Below, piece by piece: positions 27,239 through 37,169 of a stretch of 64,000 nt of DNA (position 1 is the stretch's first letter; every line of letters begins with the position of its first letter). The notes under the pieces were generated by a model. That model did no database searches, had not been told where the DNA came from, and worked only from the letters and a program-made list of their open reading frames with translations. Source of the DNA: Campylobacter concisus. GTDB taxonomy: Bacteria; Campylobacterota; Campylobacteria; Campylobacterales; Campylobacteraceae. The stretch lies in the NCBI RefSeq assembly GCF_002092855.1, contig NZ_LVLC01000001.1, forward strand, positions 558,001 through 622,000. The letters are read 5' to 3'. The position numbers and the translations under genes are program-made.

Positions 27239-27242
27239 TATA
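27237..27242 (-). promoter_or_regulatory. Possible -10 box overlapping the acetyltransferase start
   Basis: Minus-strand AGAGTTTTATAATGACGCACATG: TATAAT overlaps the first ATG-side bases of the gene. Transcription from it would begin around 27230, beside the ATG at 27229. It may be coincidental. Confidence 0.3.
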
Positions 27243-27348
27243 AAACTCTAGCTTAAATTTTTACCAAATATCAACCTGCGATTTACAAATTAATAACCCG
27301 CAATAGGCAAACTAAAAATGTTTTAAAAAAGTATAAAATTTTTTTAGT

Positions 27349-27354
27349 TATAAT
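27349..27354 (+). promoter_or_regulatory. Predicted -10 box of the yebC operon
   Basis: TTTTTTTAGTTATAATCCG: perfect TATAAT 28 bases before the yebC ATG, with a T-run upstream as in Campylobacter sigma-70 promoters. Confidence 0.7.
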
Positions 27355-27381
27355 CCGTAAAAAATTTATTTAAGGATATTT

Positions 27382-28089
27382 ATGGGACGAGCATTTGAGT
27401 ACCGAAGAGCGGCAAAAGAAGCTAGATGGGATAAGATGAGCAAGGTATTTCCAAAACTTGCAAAAGCTATAACAGTAGCTGCAAAAGATGGTGGATGTGA
27501 TCCAGATATGAACCCTAAACTTCGCGCAGCTATCGCAGCGGCAAAAGCTGAAAATATGCCAAAAGATAACATCGATGCAGCTATAAAAAGAGCAAATGGC
27601 AAAGATAGCGCCGATATCAAGACTATTTTTTATGACGGCAAAGCAGCTCACGGCGTGCAGATCATCGTTGAGTGTGCGACTGACAATCCAACTAGAACAG
27701 TTGCCAATGTTAAAGCGATATTTAGCAAAAATGGCGGAGAAATTTTGCCAAGTGGTAGCCTTAGCTTTATGTTTACAAGAAAGAGCGTTTTTGAGCTTGA
27801 AAAGCCAAGCGCAGACATCGAAGAGATCGAACTTGAGCTGATTGATTATGGACTAAGTGATATCGAGGCTGACGATGAGACGCTATTTGTTTATGGCGAT
27901 TATGCAAATTTTGGCACACTTCATGAAGGTATCGAAAAGCTAAATTTAGTGGTTAAAAAAGCTTCACTTCAATACTTACCAAATCAAACCGTGAATCTAA
28001 GCGAAGAGCAAATGCTTGAGGTTGAGAGACTTCTTGATAAGTTAGAAGACGATGATGACGTTCAAGCAGTTTATACAAATATCGAATAA
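27382..28089 (+). CDS. yebC: YebC/PmpR family protein
   Basis: 235 residues of the YebC family: [21 protein letters not shown] at the start (given in full it is the family hallmark), then [20 protein letters not shown] and the GGxL-like [13 protein letters not shown]. Family members were described as transcriptional regulators and recently as factors that help ribosomes at proline stretches; which applies here is open. AAGGATATTT precedes the ATG. It leads a plus-strand run with a cyclophilin and a symporter (gaps of 11 bases). Confidence 0.94.
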   Translation: MGRAFEYRRAAKEARWDKMSKVFPKLAKAITVAAKDGGCDPDMNPKLRAAIAAAKAENMPKDNIDAAIKRANGKDSADIKTIFYDGKAAHGVQIIVECATDNPTRTVANVKAIFSKNGGEILPSGSLSFMFTRKSVFELEKPSADIEEIELELIDYGLSDIEADDETLFVYGDYANFGTLHEGIEKLNLVVKKASLQYLPNQTVNLSEEQMLEVERLLDKLEDDDDVQAVYTNIE

Positions 28090-28100
28090 AAAGGAAATAC

Positions 28101-28595
28101 ATGCGTTTTGATGAATTAAAAGTTTATGATATAAATTTAGACGAGCTTAAAAAAGATAAATTTGCAGTTTTAGAGACAGACAAAGGCGAGATCAGACTTG
28201 AACTTTTTGCAGAAGAAGCTCCACAAACTGTCGCAAATTTTATCCATTTGATAAAATCAGGCTTTTATAATGGACTAAATTTTCACAGAGTTATACCAAA
28301 TTTTGTCATCCAAGGCGGCTGCCCAAATGGCACGGGTACAGGCGGTCCTAGCTGGAGGATAAAGTGTGAATGCGATAAGCAAGGGGTAAAGCACGAGCGC
28401 GGTAGCCTTAGCATGGCTCATGCAGGTCGCGATACTGGCGGATCACAGTTTTTCATCTGTCATAGCAAGCAACCTCATCTTGATGGCGTGCATACAGTCT
28501 TTGGAAAATGCGTTGACGAAGAGAGCCTAAAGGTGCTTGACGCTATAAGACAAGGCGATAAGATCATCTCTGCTAAGATTAGAGAAAGCCTATAA
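28101..28595 (+). CDS. ppi: Peptidyl-prolyl cis-trans isomerase, cyclophilin type
   Basis: 164 residues, one cyclophilin domain without signal peptide, so cytoplasmic. Active-site motifs: [18 protein letters not shown] with the catalytic Arg, [23 protein letters not shown] and [11 protein letters not shown]. It catalyses proline isomerisation during folding. AAGGAAATAC precedes the ATG. Confidence 0.95.
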   Translation: MRFDELKVYDINLDELKKDKFAVLETDKGEIRLELFAEEAPQTVANFIHLIKSGFYNGLNFHRVIPNFVIQGGCPNGTGTGGPSWRIKCECDKQGVKHERGSLSMAHAGRDTGGSQFFICHSKQPHLDGVHTVFGKCVDEESLKVLDAIRQGDKIISAKIRESL

Positions 28596-28606
28596 AGGGG
28601 AAATTT

Positions 28607-29962
28607 ATGAATAATACTAAAAAGCAAGGAAATCTTGCTGTAAGATTATTTACCAATCTTGCCTTTTGGGTTGTGATCGGTATTGTTGGTGGTGTTATCG
28701 TTGGCATGGTCGCACCTGAGCTTGGTATAGCAAGCAAGCCAGGCATTGATTACTTTATAAAAGCTCTTAAAATTTTAATCGGCCCTATCATCTTTTTAAC
28801 AATCGTTTCAGGCATCGTTGGGCTTGAGAGTTTAAAAGATCTTGGATCTATTGGATTAAAGGCATTTATCTACTTTGAGATAGTTAGCACACTTGCGCTT
28901 GCTGTTGGTATCATCTTTGGTGAGACGCTTCGTCCAGGACACGGCATGAACCTTGACTACACTCAGCTTGACGCCTCAAGTGTGGCTAAATTTACATCTC
29001 AAGCTGGAAATATGGACGCAAATAGCGGCTTTTTAGCACACACACTTCATCTTTTAAGAGGCGCTGTGCCAGTAGATGATATCTTCCCTTATGTGCACAT
29101 ACTTGATCCATTTATAAAGTCAAACACACTTCAAGTCCTTTTCATGGCGATAGTCGTAGCTATCGTGCTTTCGCTACTTGCTCATGATAAAAAGCAAGCT
29201 TGTCTAAAACCGCTTGAATTTATCCAGCACTACGTCTTAAAGCTACTTACTTGGCTTATGCTATTTAGCCCAGTGGCAGCATTTTCAGCGATGGCTTACT
29301 TGATCGGCAAATTTGGTATCGGAACGCTTCTTGGCATGATGGAGCTTTTGGTCGTTATGGCACTTGCAAGTTGCTTTTTTATCTTTGTGGTGCTTGGCGT
29401 TATCTGCTATTTTGCGAAAATCAATGTCTTTAAATTTATGCGTTTTATTTCAAAAGAGGTATTGGTAGTCTTTGCGACAAGCTCGAGCGAAACAGCTCTT
29501 GCGCCACTTATGCAAAAGCTAGAATCAGCTGGTATGAATAGAGGTGCTGTTGGTCTTATCATTCCAACTGGCTACTCATTTAACCTTGACTGCACCAACA
29601 TCTATCTGAGCTTAAGCGTTATTTTCCTAGCTCAAGCTTTCAACATCCCGCTAAGCTTTGAGCATCTAATAAGTATACTAATCGTACTAATGATCACAAG
29701 CAAAGGCGCTGTTGGCGTGACAGGATCAGGCTTTGTCGTCCTTGCTGGAACACTAAGCGCACTTCCAAGCACTGGCATACCAGTCGTCACCGTGGCTGTG
29801 CTACTTGGCGTTGATAAATTTATGTCAGAAATGCGTGCTGTTGGCAATCTCTGCGGTAACGCTGTTGGCTGCATGATCGTGTCTATCTGGGATAAAAAAG
29901 TCGATATGGATAAATTTAGATACGCACTAGATCATCCAGAGGAATTTCACTTCCACTCATAA
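28607..29962 (+). CDS. Dicarboxylate/amino acid:cation symporter (DAACS family)
   Basis: 451 residues with about eight membrane helices and two re-entrant loops. The family hallmarks are the serine-rich loop ATSSSETALAP (near 290) and the NMDGT-type helix, here NLDCTNIYLS, an unusual variant with Cys for Gly. These carriers import glutamate, aspartate or C4-dicarboxylates with protons or sodium; which one cannot be read. AAAGGGGAAATTT precedes the ATG, and a good terminator follows. Confidence 0.92.
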   Translation: MNNTKKQGNLAVRLFTNLAFWVVIGIVGGVIVGMVAPELGIASKPGIDYFIKALKILIGPIIFLTIVSGIVGLESLKDLGSIGLKAFIYFEIVSTLALAVGIIFGETLRPGHGMNLDYTQLDASSVAKFTSQAGNMDANSGFLAHTLHLLRGAVPVDDIFPYVHILDPFIKSNTLQVLFMAIVVAIVLSLLAHDKKQACLKPLEFIQHYVLKLLTWLMLFSPVAAFSAMAYLIGKFGIGTLLGMMELLVVMALASCFFIFVVLGVICYFAKINVFKFMRFISKEVLVVFATSSSETALAPLMQKLESAGMNRGAVGLIIPTGYSFNLDCTNIYLSLSVIFLAQAFNIPLSFEHLISILIVLMITSKGAVGVTGSGFVVLAGTLSALPSTGIPVVTVAVLLGVDKFMSEMRAVGNLCGNAVGCMIVSIWDKKVDMDKFRYALDHPEEFHFHS

Positions 29963-29978
29963 TATAACTTTATAACTA

Positions 29979-30007
29979 TAAGGGCAACTTTGCCCTTATT
30001 ATTTTTT
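29979..30007 (+). terminator. Intrinsic terminator of the yebC-symporter operon
   Basis: TAAGGGCA-ACTT-TGCCCTTA followed by TTATTTTTT, beginning 17 bases after the symporter stop codon. Confidence 0.88.
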
Positions 30008-30273
30008 ATTCTAAATTTAATGTGACATATCTCCTCCTCAAACCTATAAAAATTTTTAAAAACAGCATCGCAATAAACAATATTTGATAACTGGTTCAAG
30101 CACAAAAAGAAAAACTAGGAGCTAAGTGTAATAAGAAAATTTTATTAGTAACTAATATATTTGGCAATATCTAATATTTTGTTACTTACTAGAATAAATT
30201 TACAAATGTAACACTTGAGATTGGAATTTAGAAGAGAGATACTTTAAATTTAGTCATATCAAAAATATCAACC
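30008..30273. other. AT-rich intergenic stretch without recognised content
   Basis: Between the symporter terminator and the pckA terminator. I see no convincing open frame with a ribosome binding site, no tRNA-like fold and no tandem repeat. Only weak short inverted repeats occur (around 30150-30190). Confidence 0.5.
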
Positions 30274-30308
30274 AAAAAGACTAGCCTTGCAAGAAGCTTT
30301 GCAAGGCT
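30274..30308 (-). terminator. Intrinsic terminator of pckA
   Basis: On the minus strand AGCCTTGCAA-AGCTTC-TTGCAAGGCT, a perfect 10-bp stem, is followed by AGTCTTTTT. It starts 8 bases after the pckA stop. Confidence 0.88.
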
Positions 30309-30315
30309 ATACAAA

Positions 30316-31893
30316 TTAAGCTTTTGGACCAGCTTTAGCGTACTCAACGCCCTCTTTTACATCTTCATAACGCTTGAAATTTTCAACAAACATTTTAGCG
30401 AGTTTATCACGTGAAGCGTTATACTCAGCCGGATGCATCCATGTGTTTATAGGATTTAGCAGTTTTGTCTCGACACCATCAAGCTCTTTTGGTATAGCAA
30501 AGTTAAATTTATCAAAATTTTCAAATTCGCATTTTGTGATGCTGCCATCAAGGATCGCATTTATGCAAGCACGAGTTGCTTTTATGCTCATACGCTTGCC
30601 AACGCCGTAAGCACCACCGCTCCAGCCTGTATTTACAAGATAGACATTAACGCCATGCTTATCGATCTTCTCGCCAAGTAGTTTTGCATAGACGGTTGGA
30701 TGAAGTGGCATAAATGGCTCGCCAAAGCAAGCGCTAAAAGTAGCTACTGGCTCAGTGATACCGCGTTCTGTACCAGCAACTTTTGCTGTATAGCCACTTA
30801 AAAAATAATACATCGCCTGTTCTTTTGTCAGCTTTGCAACTGGGGGAAGCACGCCAAAAGCGTCAGCACTTAAAAAGATGATATTTTTTGGATGTCCAGC
30901 GCTTGAGCTTGGCTCGTAATTGTCGATGTGATAGATCGGATAGCTCACGCGTGTGTTTTCAGTCTTTGAGCCATCTTTGTAATCAACCACACCCTTTTCG
31001 TCAGCCACGACGTTTTCAAGTAGCGCATCACGCCTAATCGCTGCGTAAATTTCTGGCTCACTGCTTGGATCAAGGTTGATACATTTTGCGTAGCAGCCGC
31101 CCTCAAAATTAAACACGCCATCATCGTCCCAGCCGTGCTCATCATCACCTATTAGCTTACGTTTTGGATCGGTTGAAAGTGTCGTTTTGCCAGTACCTGA
31201 TAGGCCAAAAAATAGCGCCGTGTCGCCCTTCTCGCCTACGTTTGCAGAGCAGTGCATACTTAGTTTACCTTCAAGTGGCAACCAGTAGTTCATCATAGAA
31301 AAAATGCCTTTTTTCATCTCACCACCATACCATGTGCCACCGATCACAGCGACATTTTCCTCGACATTAAAGATAACAAAGACATCTGAATGTAGCCCAT
31401 CAGCCTTATAGTCCTCATTTTTTGTCTTACAAGCGTTATATACTACAAAATCAGGCTCAAATTTAGCTAGCTCCGCTTCACTTGGGCGGATAAACATATT
31501 TTTTACAAAGTGCGCTTGCCACGCTACTTCGGTGACAAAGCGAACTGATTTTTGGCTCTTTTTGCTAGCTCCACAAAATGCGTCTTGGATAAAAATTTCC
31601 TTGCCACTTAGCTGCTCTTTTGCTTTTTTAAGAAGCTTGTCAAAAAGCTCTTTTGTGATAGGCTGATTTATCTTACCCCAAGCGATGTATTTTTGGCTTG
31701 GATCTTGCTTGACGAAATACTTATCTTTTGGGCTTCTTCCAGTAAAAATTCCCGTATCAACCATAAATGTGCCGTTGCTTGAAACCCTGCCTTCGTTGTT
31801 TGCCTTTTCAAGCTCAAAAAGCTCGTCGTAGCTTAGATTGTGATTTATCTTTTTGATCTCTTTTAGACCTAGTTCGTCTAGTTTGTTTATCAT
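30316..31893 (-). CDS. pckA: Phosphoenolpyruvate carboxykinase (ATP)
   Basis: 525 residues from the ATG at 31893, which has AAAAGGAAATAAC in front; an ATG at 31917 is less likely. ATP-type PEPCK converts oxaloacetate and ATP to PEP and CO2. Seen are the P-loop [11 protein letters not shown], the metal-binding [20 protein letters not shown] and the RxSYP region RVSYPIYHI. It lies 103 bases behind pycB, so the pyruvate-oxaloacetate-PEP branch is encoded together, as in C. jejuni, which uses it for gluconeogenesis from amino and organic acids. Confidence 0.97.
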   Translation of the reverse strand: MINKLDELGLKEIKKINHNLSYDELFELEKANNEGRVSSNGTFMVDTGIFTGRSPKDKYFVKQDPSQKYIAWGKINQPITKELFDKLLKKAKEQLSGKEIFIQDAFCGASKKSQKSVRFVTEVAWQAHFVKNMFIRPSEAELAKFEPDFVVYNACKTKNEDYKADGLHSDVFVIFNVEENVAVIGGTWYGGEMKKGIFSMMNYWLPLEGKLSMHCSANVGEKGDTALFFGLSGTGKTTLSTDPKRKLIGDDEHGWDDDGVFNFEGGCYAKCINLDPSSEPEIYAAIRRDALLENVVADEKGVVDYKDGSKTENTRVSYPIYHIDNYEPSSSAGHPKNIIFLSADAFGVLPPVAKLTKEQAMYYFLSGYTAKVAGTERGITEPVATFSACFGEPFMPLHPTVYAKLLGEKIDKHGVNVYLVNTGWSGGAYGVGKRMSIKATRACINAILDGSITKCEFENFDKFNFAIPKELDGVETKLLNPINTWMHPAEYNASRDKLAKMFVENFKRYEDVKEGVEYAKAGPKA

Positions 31894-31996
31894 GTTATTT
31901 CCTTTTAAAATTTTCATTTTTTATAAATTCTGACCTAAAAGTCATCAAAATGTTAATCAAATTTCGCTTAACACTCTCTTTTTAAAATGGGCAAAT

Positions 31997-33799
31997 TTAT
32001 TTAAATTTAGCCACCACTTGATTGTTTGCGACGCTTTGACCTTTGCTAACTTCAATAGAGCCTATCACACCATCTTTTGGAGCTTTGACCTCTATCTCCA
32101 TCTTCATTGCTTCAAGCACGACTACAGCTTGCCCTTTTTTGACATGGTCTCCTGCGCTTACTAAAATTTTATGCACAGCGCCCGGCAAGCTTGCAACGAT
32201 ATCATTTTCAGTTGCGCCTGCTACTGCACTTTTGGTATTTTTTACGCTCTTGCCTTCAACTTCAGTGATTGATTTTACTTGGATGCTATCATTAAAGCCT
32301 TCGCTTACTTCGACATTGTAGCGGCTACCATTTACTACAACGCTATATCTGCCACTTTGAGTTTGTCTTCCCTCGTTTGCCTTAGCGTTTGGATCGATCT
32401 TTCTTACATTTACTTTGGCTTCGCCTTTTAAAAATGCGATGCCTTTTTCTTTACAAGCAGCTGCTATAAATATATTTTCTTCGGTAGTTTTTATATTGTT
32501 TTGCTTTAGAATTTCTTTTACGTGCGCAAGTGACTTGCTCTCATCTTTATCAGCTATATCAACAGCGTGTTTTGTAGTTGGTTTTAAGCCTAGTTGCTCG
32601 CTTGCAAGCTTGATGATCTCTTTATCAGGCGTAACTGGTGTCTTGCCAAAGTAGCCAAGCACCATTTTACCGTATCCCTCAGCGATCTTCTTCCACTTGC
32701 CAAACATTACATTATTAAACGCTTGTTGGAAGTAAAACTGGCTAACAGGGGTTACTGAAGTACCGTATCCACCCTTTTGCACCACTTCACGCATCGCAAG
32801 GATAACCTCTGGAAATTTATCTAAGATGTTGTTATCTCTCATCATCTGGGTATTTGCAGTGAGCGCACCACCAGGCATCGGTGAAAATGGTATGAGTGGG
32901 CTTACTTGTACGGCCTCAGGTGGCAAGAAATACTCTTTTAAGCAATCATTCAAAACGCTTTCATATTTTAAAATTTTCTCCACGTCAAGTCCGCCAAGAT
33001 CGTAGTTTTTGCCTTTTACTGCGTGAAGCATAGTTAAGATATCTGGCTGGCTTGTACCGCCACTTACTGGGCTTGCGGCTAGATCTATGCCATCAACGCC
33101 AGCCTCAAGCGCTGCAAGATAGCAAGCCACACTTACGCCTGCGGTTTCATGTGTGTGAAGTCTGATATGAGTTTTTTCTGGAAGTAGCTTTCTAGCCATT
33201 TTTATGGTTTCATAGACCTTTTGTGGGCTACTTGTGCCACTTGCATCTTTAAAGCAAACGCTATGATAAGGGATATTTGCGTCTAAAATTTCTCTTAAAA
33301 TTTTTTCATAAAATTTAACATCATGTGCTCCCACACAGCCACTAGGCAGATCCATCATCGTAACGACTACTTCGTGTTTTAGCCCGTGATGAGCAATCCT
33401 CTCGCCTGAATATTTTAAATTTTCAACGTCATTTAGTGCGTCAAAATTTCTAATGGTGGTGGTTCCGTGTTTTTTGAAAAGCTTTGCGTGAAGGTCGATT
33501 AGCTCACGACTACCAGTATCAAGTGTGACGGTATTTACGCCCCTGCTTAGGGTTTGAAGATTTGCTTTTGGTCCTACGATACTTCTAAATTTATCCATCA
33601 TCGCAAAAGCGTCTTCATTTAGGTAAAAATAAAGGCTTTGAAATCTCGCTCCGCCACCAAATTCAAAATGCTCTATGCCGGCCTCTTTGGCCGCTTCAAG
33701 CGCAGGCAAAAAATCATTCATAAGCACTCTAGCGCCATAAACTGACTGAAAGCCATCTCTAAAGGTCGTATCCATAACATCGATAAATTTCTTCGCCAT
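31997..33799 (-). CDS. pycB: Pyruvate carboxylase subunit B (biotin carrier/carboxyltransferase)
   Basis: 600 residues from the ATG at 33799, where GAGGTGGGTG is a good ribosome binding site; the frame extends to 33841. The carboxyltransferase domain opens VMDTTFRDGFQSVYGAR and has LHTHETAGVS; a Pro/Ala/Lys linker leads to the C-terminal biotinyl domain with EAMKMEIEV, where the Lys carries biotin. It could also be the alpha subunit of oxaloacetate decarboxylase, but no sodium-pump subunits are present. PycA (biotin carboxylase) is not in the window; in C. jejuni it is also encoded elsewhere. Confidence 0.92.
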   Translation of the reverse strand: MAKKFIDVMDTTFRDGFQSVYGARVLMNDFLPALEAAKEAGIEHFEFGGGARFQSLYFYLNEDAFAMMDKFRSIVGPKANLQTLSRGVNTVTLDTGSRELIDLHAKLFKKHGTTTIRNFDALNDVENLKYSGERIAHHGLKHEVVVTMMDLPSGCVGAHDVKFYEKILREILDANIPYHSVCFKDASGTSSPQKVYETIKMARKLLPEKTHIRLHTHETAGVSVACYLAALEAGVDGIDLAASPVSGGTSQPDILTMLHAVKGKNYDLGGLDVEKILKYESVLNDCLKEYFLPPEAVQVSPLIPFSPMPGGALTANTQMMRDNNILDKFPEVILAMREVVQKGGYGTSVTPVSQFYFQQAFNNVMFGKWKKIAEGYGKMVLGYFGKTPVTPDKEIIKLASEQLGLKPTTKHAVDIADKDESKSLAHVKEILKQNNIKTTEENIFIAAACKEKGIAFLKGEAKVNVRKIDPNAKANEGRQTQSGRYSVVVNGSRYNVEVSEGFNDSIQVKSITEVEGKSVKNTKSAVAGATENDIVASLPGAVHKILVSAGDHVKKGQAVVVLEAMKMEIEVKAPKDGVIGSIEVSKGQSVANNQVVAKFK

Positions 33800-33843
33800 C
33801 ACCCACCTCATTAATTTTATAAATTTATTTAAAGAGTTCATAG

Positions 33844-33883
33844 AAAATGGCTAAATTGGTAAGAAACTCAAATTAGCCATTTT
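33844..33883 (-). terminator. Hairpin downstream of dctM, probable terminator
   Basis: AAAATGGCTAA (33844-33854) and TTAGCCATTTT (33873-33883) form an 11-bp stem with an 18-base loop; the A-run/T-run ends make it work as a terminator on the minus strand. A second inverted repeat, TTTTTGGT/ACCAAAAA, lies just before it (about 33890-33913). Confidence 0.5.
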
Positions 33884-33921
33884 GCTTGTTTTTTGGTATT
33901 TTACAACCAAAAACTTTTATA

Positions 33922-35310
33922 TCATTTAAAAAGTGAGAGTAAGAAGTTTAATAATCCGCCGTGGCTCGCATCAAGCATTGGCTTTAATTCCATTAGAAAG
34001 ACGCAGAAAAATACAAGTACAGCAAGTTGAATAAAAATATAAGGCACAACGCCTTTATAAATAGCAGTCGTTTTTATCTCAGCTGGTGCGACTGATCTTA
34101 GGAAAAATAAGCTAAAACCAAATGGCGGCGTTAGGAATGAAGTTTGCAAATTCATCGCAACTAAGATTGCTAGATAAATTGGATTTATACCAAGCTTTGC
34201 GGCTATTGGTACCAAGATAGGAAGCACAATGTATGAAATCTCAACAAAGTCGATAAAAAAGCCAAGCACAAAGATGACAACCATACTAAAAATGATAAAG
34301 CCCCACTTCTCGCCTGGCAAATTTGTCATAAATTTTTCAACAATCTCATCGCCACCAGTGTAACTAAATACCATAGAAAAGGCTGTCGCACCAACAAGTA
34401 TAGCAAAGACAAGTGCTGTGGTTTTTACGCTTTCTGCCAATGCCTCTTTTATCATAGAAGATGAAAATGTCCTATAAAAAATAGCTAAAATAATGGCTCC
34501 AACGCAGCCAAAAGCTGAACTTTCAGTTGGTGTAGCGATACCTGCAAATATAGAACCCAATACACAAATAACAAGTAAAAGCGGTGGAAAGATAGCAATT
34601 AGTGCTCTCATGATCTGCTTAAATTTACTAACACCGCTCTCATCTTTTACTACCGGTGCAGTATCTGGTTTCAAATAAGCAACAATCAAAATATAAATGA
34701 TATAAACTGCTACTAGCGTGAGTCCTGGGATGATGGCTTGATGAAAAAGCTCACCAACTGGCACTGAAAATATATCACCCAAAATAATCAACACGATAGA
34801 AGGTGGAATGATCTGCCCAAGCGTACCAGCGGCACATATAGTGCCACAACCTAGCGCTTGGTCGTATTTATACTTTAACATAACAGGCAAGCTTATAACA
34901 CCCATTGCAACGACACTTGCACCAACAACACCAGTTGAAGCTGCAAGAAGTGCTCCAACCAAGATAGTGCTAATAGCAATACCTCCGCGAATTTCCCCAA
35001 AAAGCATACCCATGCTCTCAAGTAACCTCTCAGCTAGTTTTGACTTTTGAAGAACAACGCCCATAAAGACAAAAAGTGGAACTGCTATAAAAATTCTACT
35101 CTCCATGATAGAGAAAATTCTATAAGGCATGAAGTTAAACATATCTTTGAAAACTTCAATACTTCCAAGTAGTCCGTCTCCGTCTCCAATGCTCTCAACA
35201 ATACTACCAATCATGCCAAATATCATAGAAACCGCACCAAAGGTAAAGGCTACTGGAAAGCCAATACCTAGCATTAAAAGCGCAGCTATAAACATTATCA
35301 AACCAGCCAT
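33922..35310 (-). CDS. dctM: TRAP transporter large permease (DctM family)
   Basis: 462 residues, about twelve membrane helices. The family pattern is visible in the opening helices, GVVGASVVAMGVISLPVMLKY and GTLGQIIPPSIVLIILGD (helix-breaking Gly/Pro at the substrate path), and the closing NLQTSFLTPPFGFSLFF. It forms the sodium-driven carrier with DctQ, whose stop overlaps its ATG as TAATG. The periplasmic binding protein needed by TRAP systems is not encoded beside it. Substrate unknown; this size class often handles organic acids. Confidence 0.93.
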   Translation of the reverse strand: MAGLIMFIAALLMLGIGFPVAFTFGAVSMIFGMIGSIVESIGDGDGLLGSIEVFKDMFNFMPYRIFSIMESRIFIAVPLFVFMGVVLQKSKLAERLLESMGMLFGEIRGGIAISTILVGALLAASTGVVGASVVAMGVISLPVMLKYKYDQALGCGTICAAGTLGQIIPPSIVLIILGDIFSVPVGELFHQAIIPGLTLVAVYIIYILIVAYLKPDTAPVVKDESGVSKFKQIMRALIAIFPPLLLVICVLGSIFAGIATPTESSAFGCVGAIILAIFYRTFSSSMIKEALAESVKTTALVFAILVGATAFSMVFSYTGGDEIVEKFMTNLPGEKWGFIIFSMVVIFVLGFFIDFVEISYIVLPILVPIAAKLGINPIYLAILVAMNLQTSFLTPPFGFSLFFLRSVAPAEIKTTAIYKGVVPYIFIQLAVLVFFCVFLMELKPMLDASHGGLLNFLLSLFK

Positions 35311-35825
35311 TATTCCCCCTTTTTAGCTTTTTTGTAAAGATTAAAATTTCTTATAAAAAAGCCAATCGCAAAAAATACAAGTAGATAAAAAGAAAAAGGA
35401 ATAAGTGCTTTTATGATCCATCTGTGAGTAAGACCGCCTGGATCTGCACTAGCTTCAGCTGAAGTATAAGCATCACTCACAAATTCAAATGATAAATTTG
35501 AAACCAAAAGTGCAAATGGGATTACAAAAATAACAGTTCCTATCATATTTACAAGAGCTTTATTTTTTGGTGAAAATTTAGCATAAAAGATATCAACTCT
35601 AACGTGTGCATCTTCTTTTAATGCATAGCTCATGCCAAGCAAAAATATCACAGCAAAAAAATGCCACTCAAGCTCCTGAAATGCAACGTTTCCATAAGAG
35701 AAAAAATATCTTGCCACAACGTTAAAAAAAACATCTATTATCATCAAAGCCATAATAAACATGCAAATATAGCCGACTATATCACCGACCTTATCAAAAA
35801 ATTTCTCAACTTTTTGCATAAACAA
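35310..35825 (-). CDS. dctQ: TRAP transporter small permease (DctQ family)
   Basis: 171 residues with four membrane helices (about 14-35, 49-70, 88-110, 135-158). The conserved QELEWHFFAVIFLLGMSYALKEDAHVRVDIFY segment, seen in pieces as ELEWHFFAVIFLLG and DAHVRVDIFY, is characteristic of DctQ. It is separated by three bases from the end of the upstream NSS transporter gene, so the TRAP pair is inserted into, or read from, the NSS transcript. Confidence 0.92.
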   Translation of the reverse strand: MFMQKVEKFFDKVGDIVGYICMFIMALMIIDVFFNVVARYFFSYGNVAFQELEWHFFAVIFLLGMSYALKEDAHVRVDIFYAKFSPKNKALVNMIGTVIFVIPFALLVSNLSFEFVSDAYTSAEASADPGGLTHRWIIKALIPFSFYLLVFFAIGFFIRNFNLYKKAKKGE

Positions 35826-35828
35826 CCC

Positions 35829-37169
35829 TTAAAAAAACAATTTATTTATCATGATGATAAAGACGCAAACTGGCGCCACATATCTTAATAAAAAATACCA
35901 TGCACTAAATACAAAGTCACTCATATATGGACTAAATAGCACATAAAGTGCCTCTCTTTTCATAAAATATCCAACGAATATCGCTCCACCTATACCACTA
36001 ATTGGAAGCAGAACATTTGAAGCAGTAAAATCAAGAAAATCAAAGAAATTTTTACCAAAGAGCATAAATTTATCGCCAACATTTTCTATATTTGATAAAA
36101 GGCACAAAAATCCTAAAACAAAAACACCGGCTCCAACTATGCTAAGAGCTTTTATCCTGCTAATGCCATACTCTCTGATCAAGAAAAATACAAACGGCTC
36201 TACGATAGAGATGGCTGAAGTAATGCCAGCAAAGATAAGTGCTGCAAAAAATGCCACAGCTAAAATTTGACCTATCACACCAAGCTTAGCAAAGAGCGTT
36301 GGAAGAGAGATAAAGACAAGTCCTGGTCCTTGAGATGGCTCTGCACCAAATTCAAATATAAATGTAAAGATAACAAGACCCATCATGATGGCTAAGACGA
36401 TATTTATAAAGACGATACTTAGCGTAGAAGTAGCTAAATTTGTATCATCGCTTAGACTGGCTGAATATGTAATGATCGCTGCCATACCAAGAGATAGTGT
36501 CCAAAAAGCAAGCCCAAGAGCAAGCAAGAGCGAGTTAAATGAAATTTTGCTAAAGTCAGGAACAAGTAAAAACTCAGCCGATTTTGTAAAGCCATTCATC
36601 GTCATAGAAAAGATAAGCATGATTAAAACCATGATAAATAGGCTTGGCATCATCCAAACATTTAGCTTTTCAATGCCACTTTTCACTCCTTTTGAAAGGA
36701 TAAAAAAGCAAGCTACAAATGCTATAACAAAATAAAGTGTCTGCTCACCAAGACCATGTGTAAGAAGCTCGTTAAATATTACTTTTGAACTTTCTATATC
36801 ATTTGGAAGACCGGTAAAAGATAGGCTGAAATACTTAAAGACCCAGCCGATGATAACAATATAATAAGATGAGATTATAGCTGCGGTTACCATAGCTAAA
36901 ATTCCAACCAACTGCCATAAATTTTTATTTTTATTTGCCAACTTTCTAAAGGCATTTACACTATCACTTTCGCTAAGCTTGCCAATACTAAGCTCTGCCA
37001 TAAAGATAGGTATACCAACTAAAAACGTTATCAAAAGATATAAAATAACAAATGCCGATCCACCATTTTCACCGACCATATATGGAAATTTCCACGCATT
37101 GCCAAGTCCAACAGCTGACCCTGCAACTGCTAAAACATAACCTATTTTAGAAAACTGTTCTTTTGCCAT
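35829..37169 (-). CDS. Neurotransmitter:sodium symporter family transporter (copy 1)
   Basis: 446 residues from the ATG at 37169, about 11-12 membrane helices, LeuT fold. Helix 1 carries GSAVGLGNAWKFPYMVGENGG, that is GLGNAWKFPY, the unwound sodium/substrate site of this family. Bacterial members import amino acids with sodium; the substrate is unknown. It is the last of three tandem paralogues, and its ATG overlaps the stop of copy 2 as TAATG. The frame also continues upstream to 37238, inside copy 2, but homology begins at MAKEQFSKIGYV. Confidence 0.93.
   Translation of the reverse strand: MAKEQFSKIGYVLAVAGSAVGLGNAWKFPYMVGENGGSAFVILYLLITFLVGIPIFMAELSIGKLSESDSVNAFRKLANKNKNLWQLVGILAMVTAAIISSYYIVIIGWVFKYFSLSFTGLPNDIESSKVIFNELLTHGLGEQTLYFVIAFVACFFILSKGVKSGIEKLNVWMMPSLFIMVLIMLIFSMTMNGFTKSAEFLLVPDFSKISFNSLLLALGLAFWTLSLGMAAIITYSASLSDDTNLATSTLSIVFINIVLAIMMGLVIFTFIFEFGAEPSQGPGLVFISLPTLFAKLGVIGQILAVAFFAALIFAGITSAISIVEPFVFFLIREYGISRIKALSIVGAGVFVLGFLCLLSNIENVGDKFMLFGKNFFDFLDFTASNVLLPISGIGGAIFVGYFMKREALYVLFSPYMSDFVFSAWYFLLRYVAPVCVFIIMINKLFF

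Noticed and set aside
31997-33799. Oxaloacetate decarboxylase alpha subunit of a sodium pump
   Set aside because: No beta or gamma subunit genes nearby, and the pckA-pycB synteny with C. jejuni favours pyruvate carboxylase subunit B.
33800-33841. Upstream start of pycB at 33841
   Set aside because: The extra residues are not part of the family, while the ATG at 33799 has a good ribosome binding site and homology begins there.
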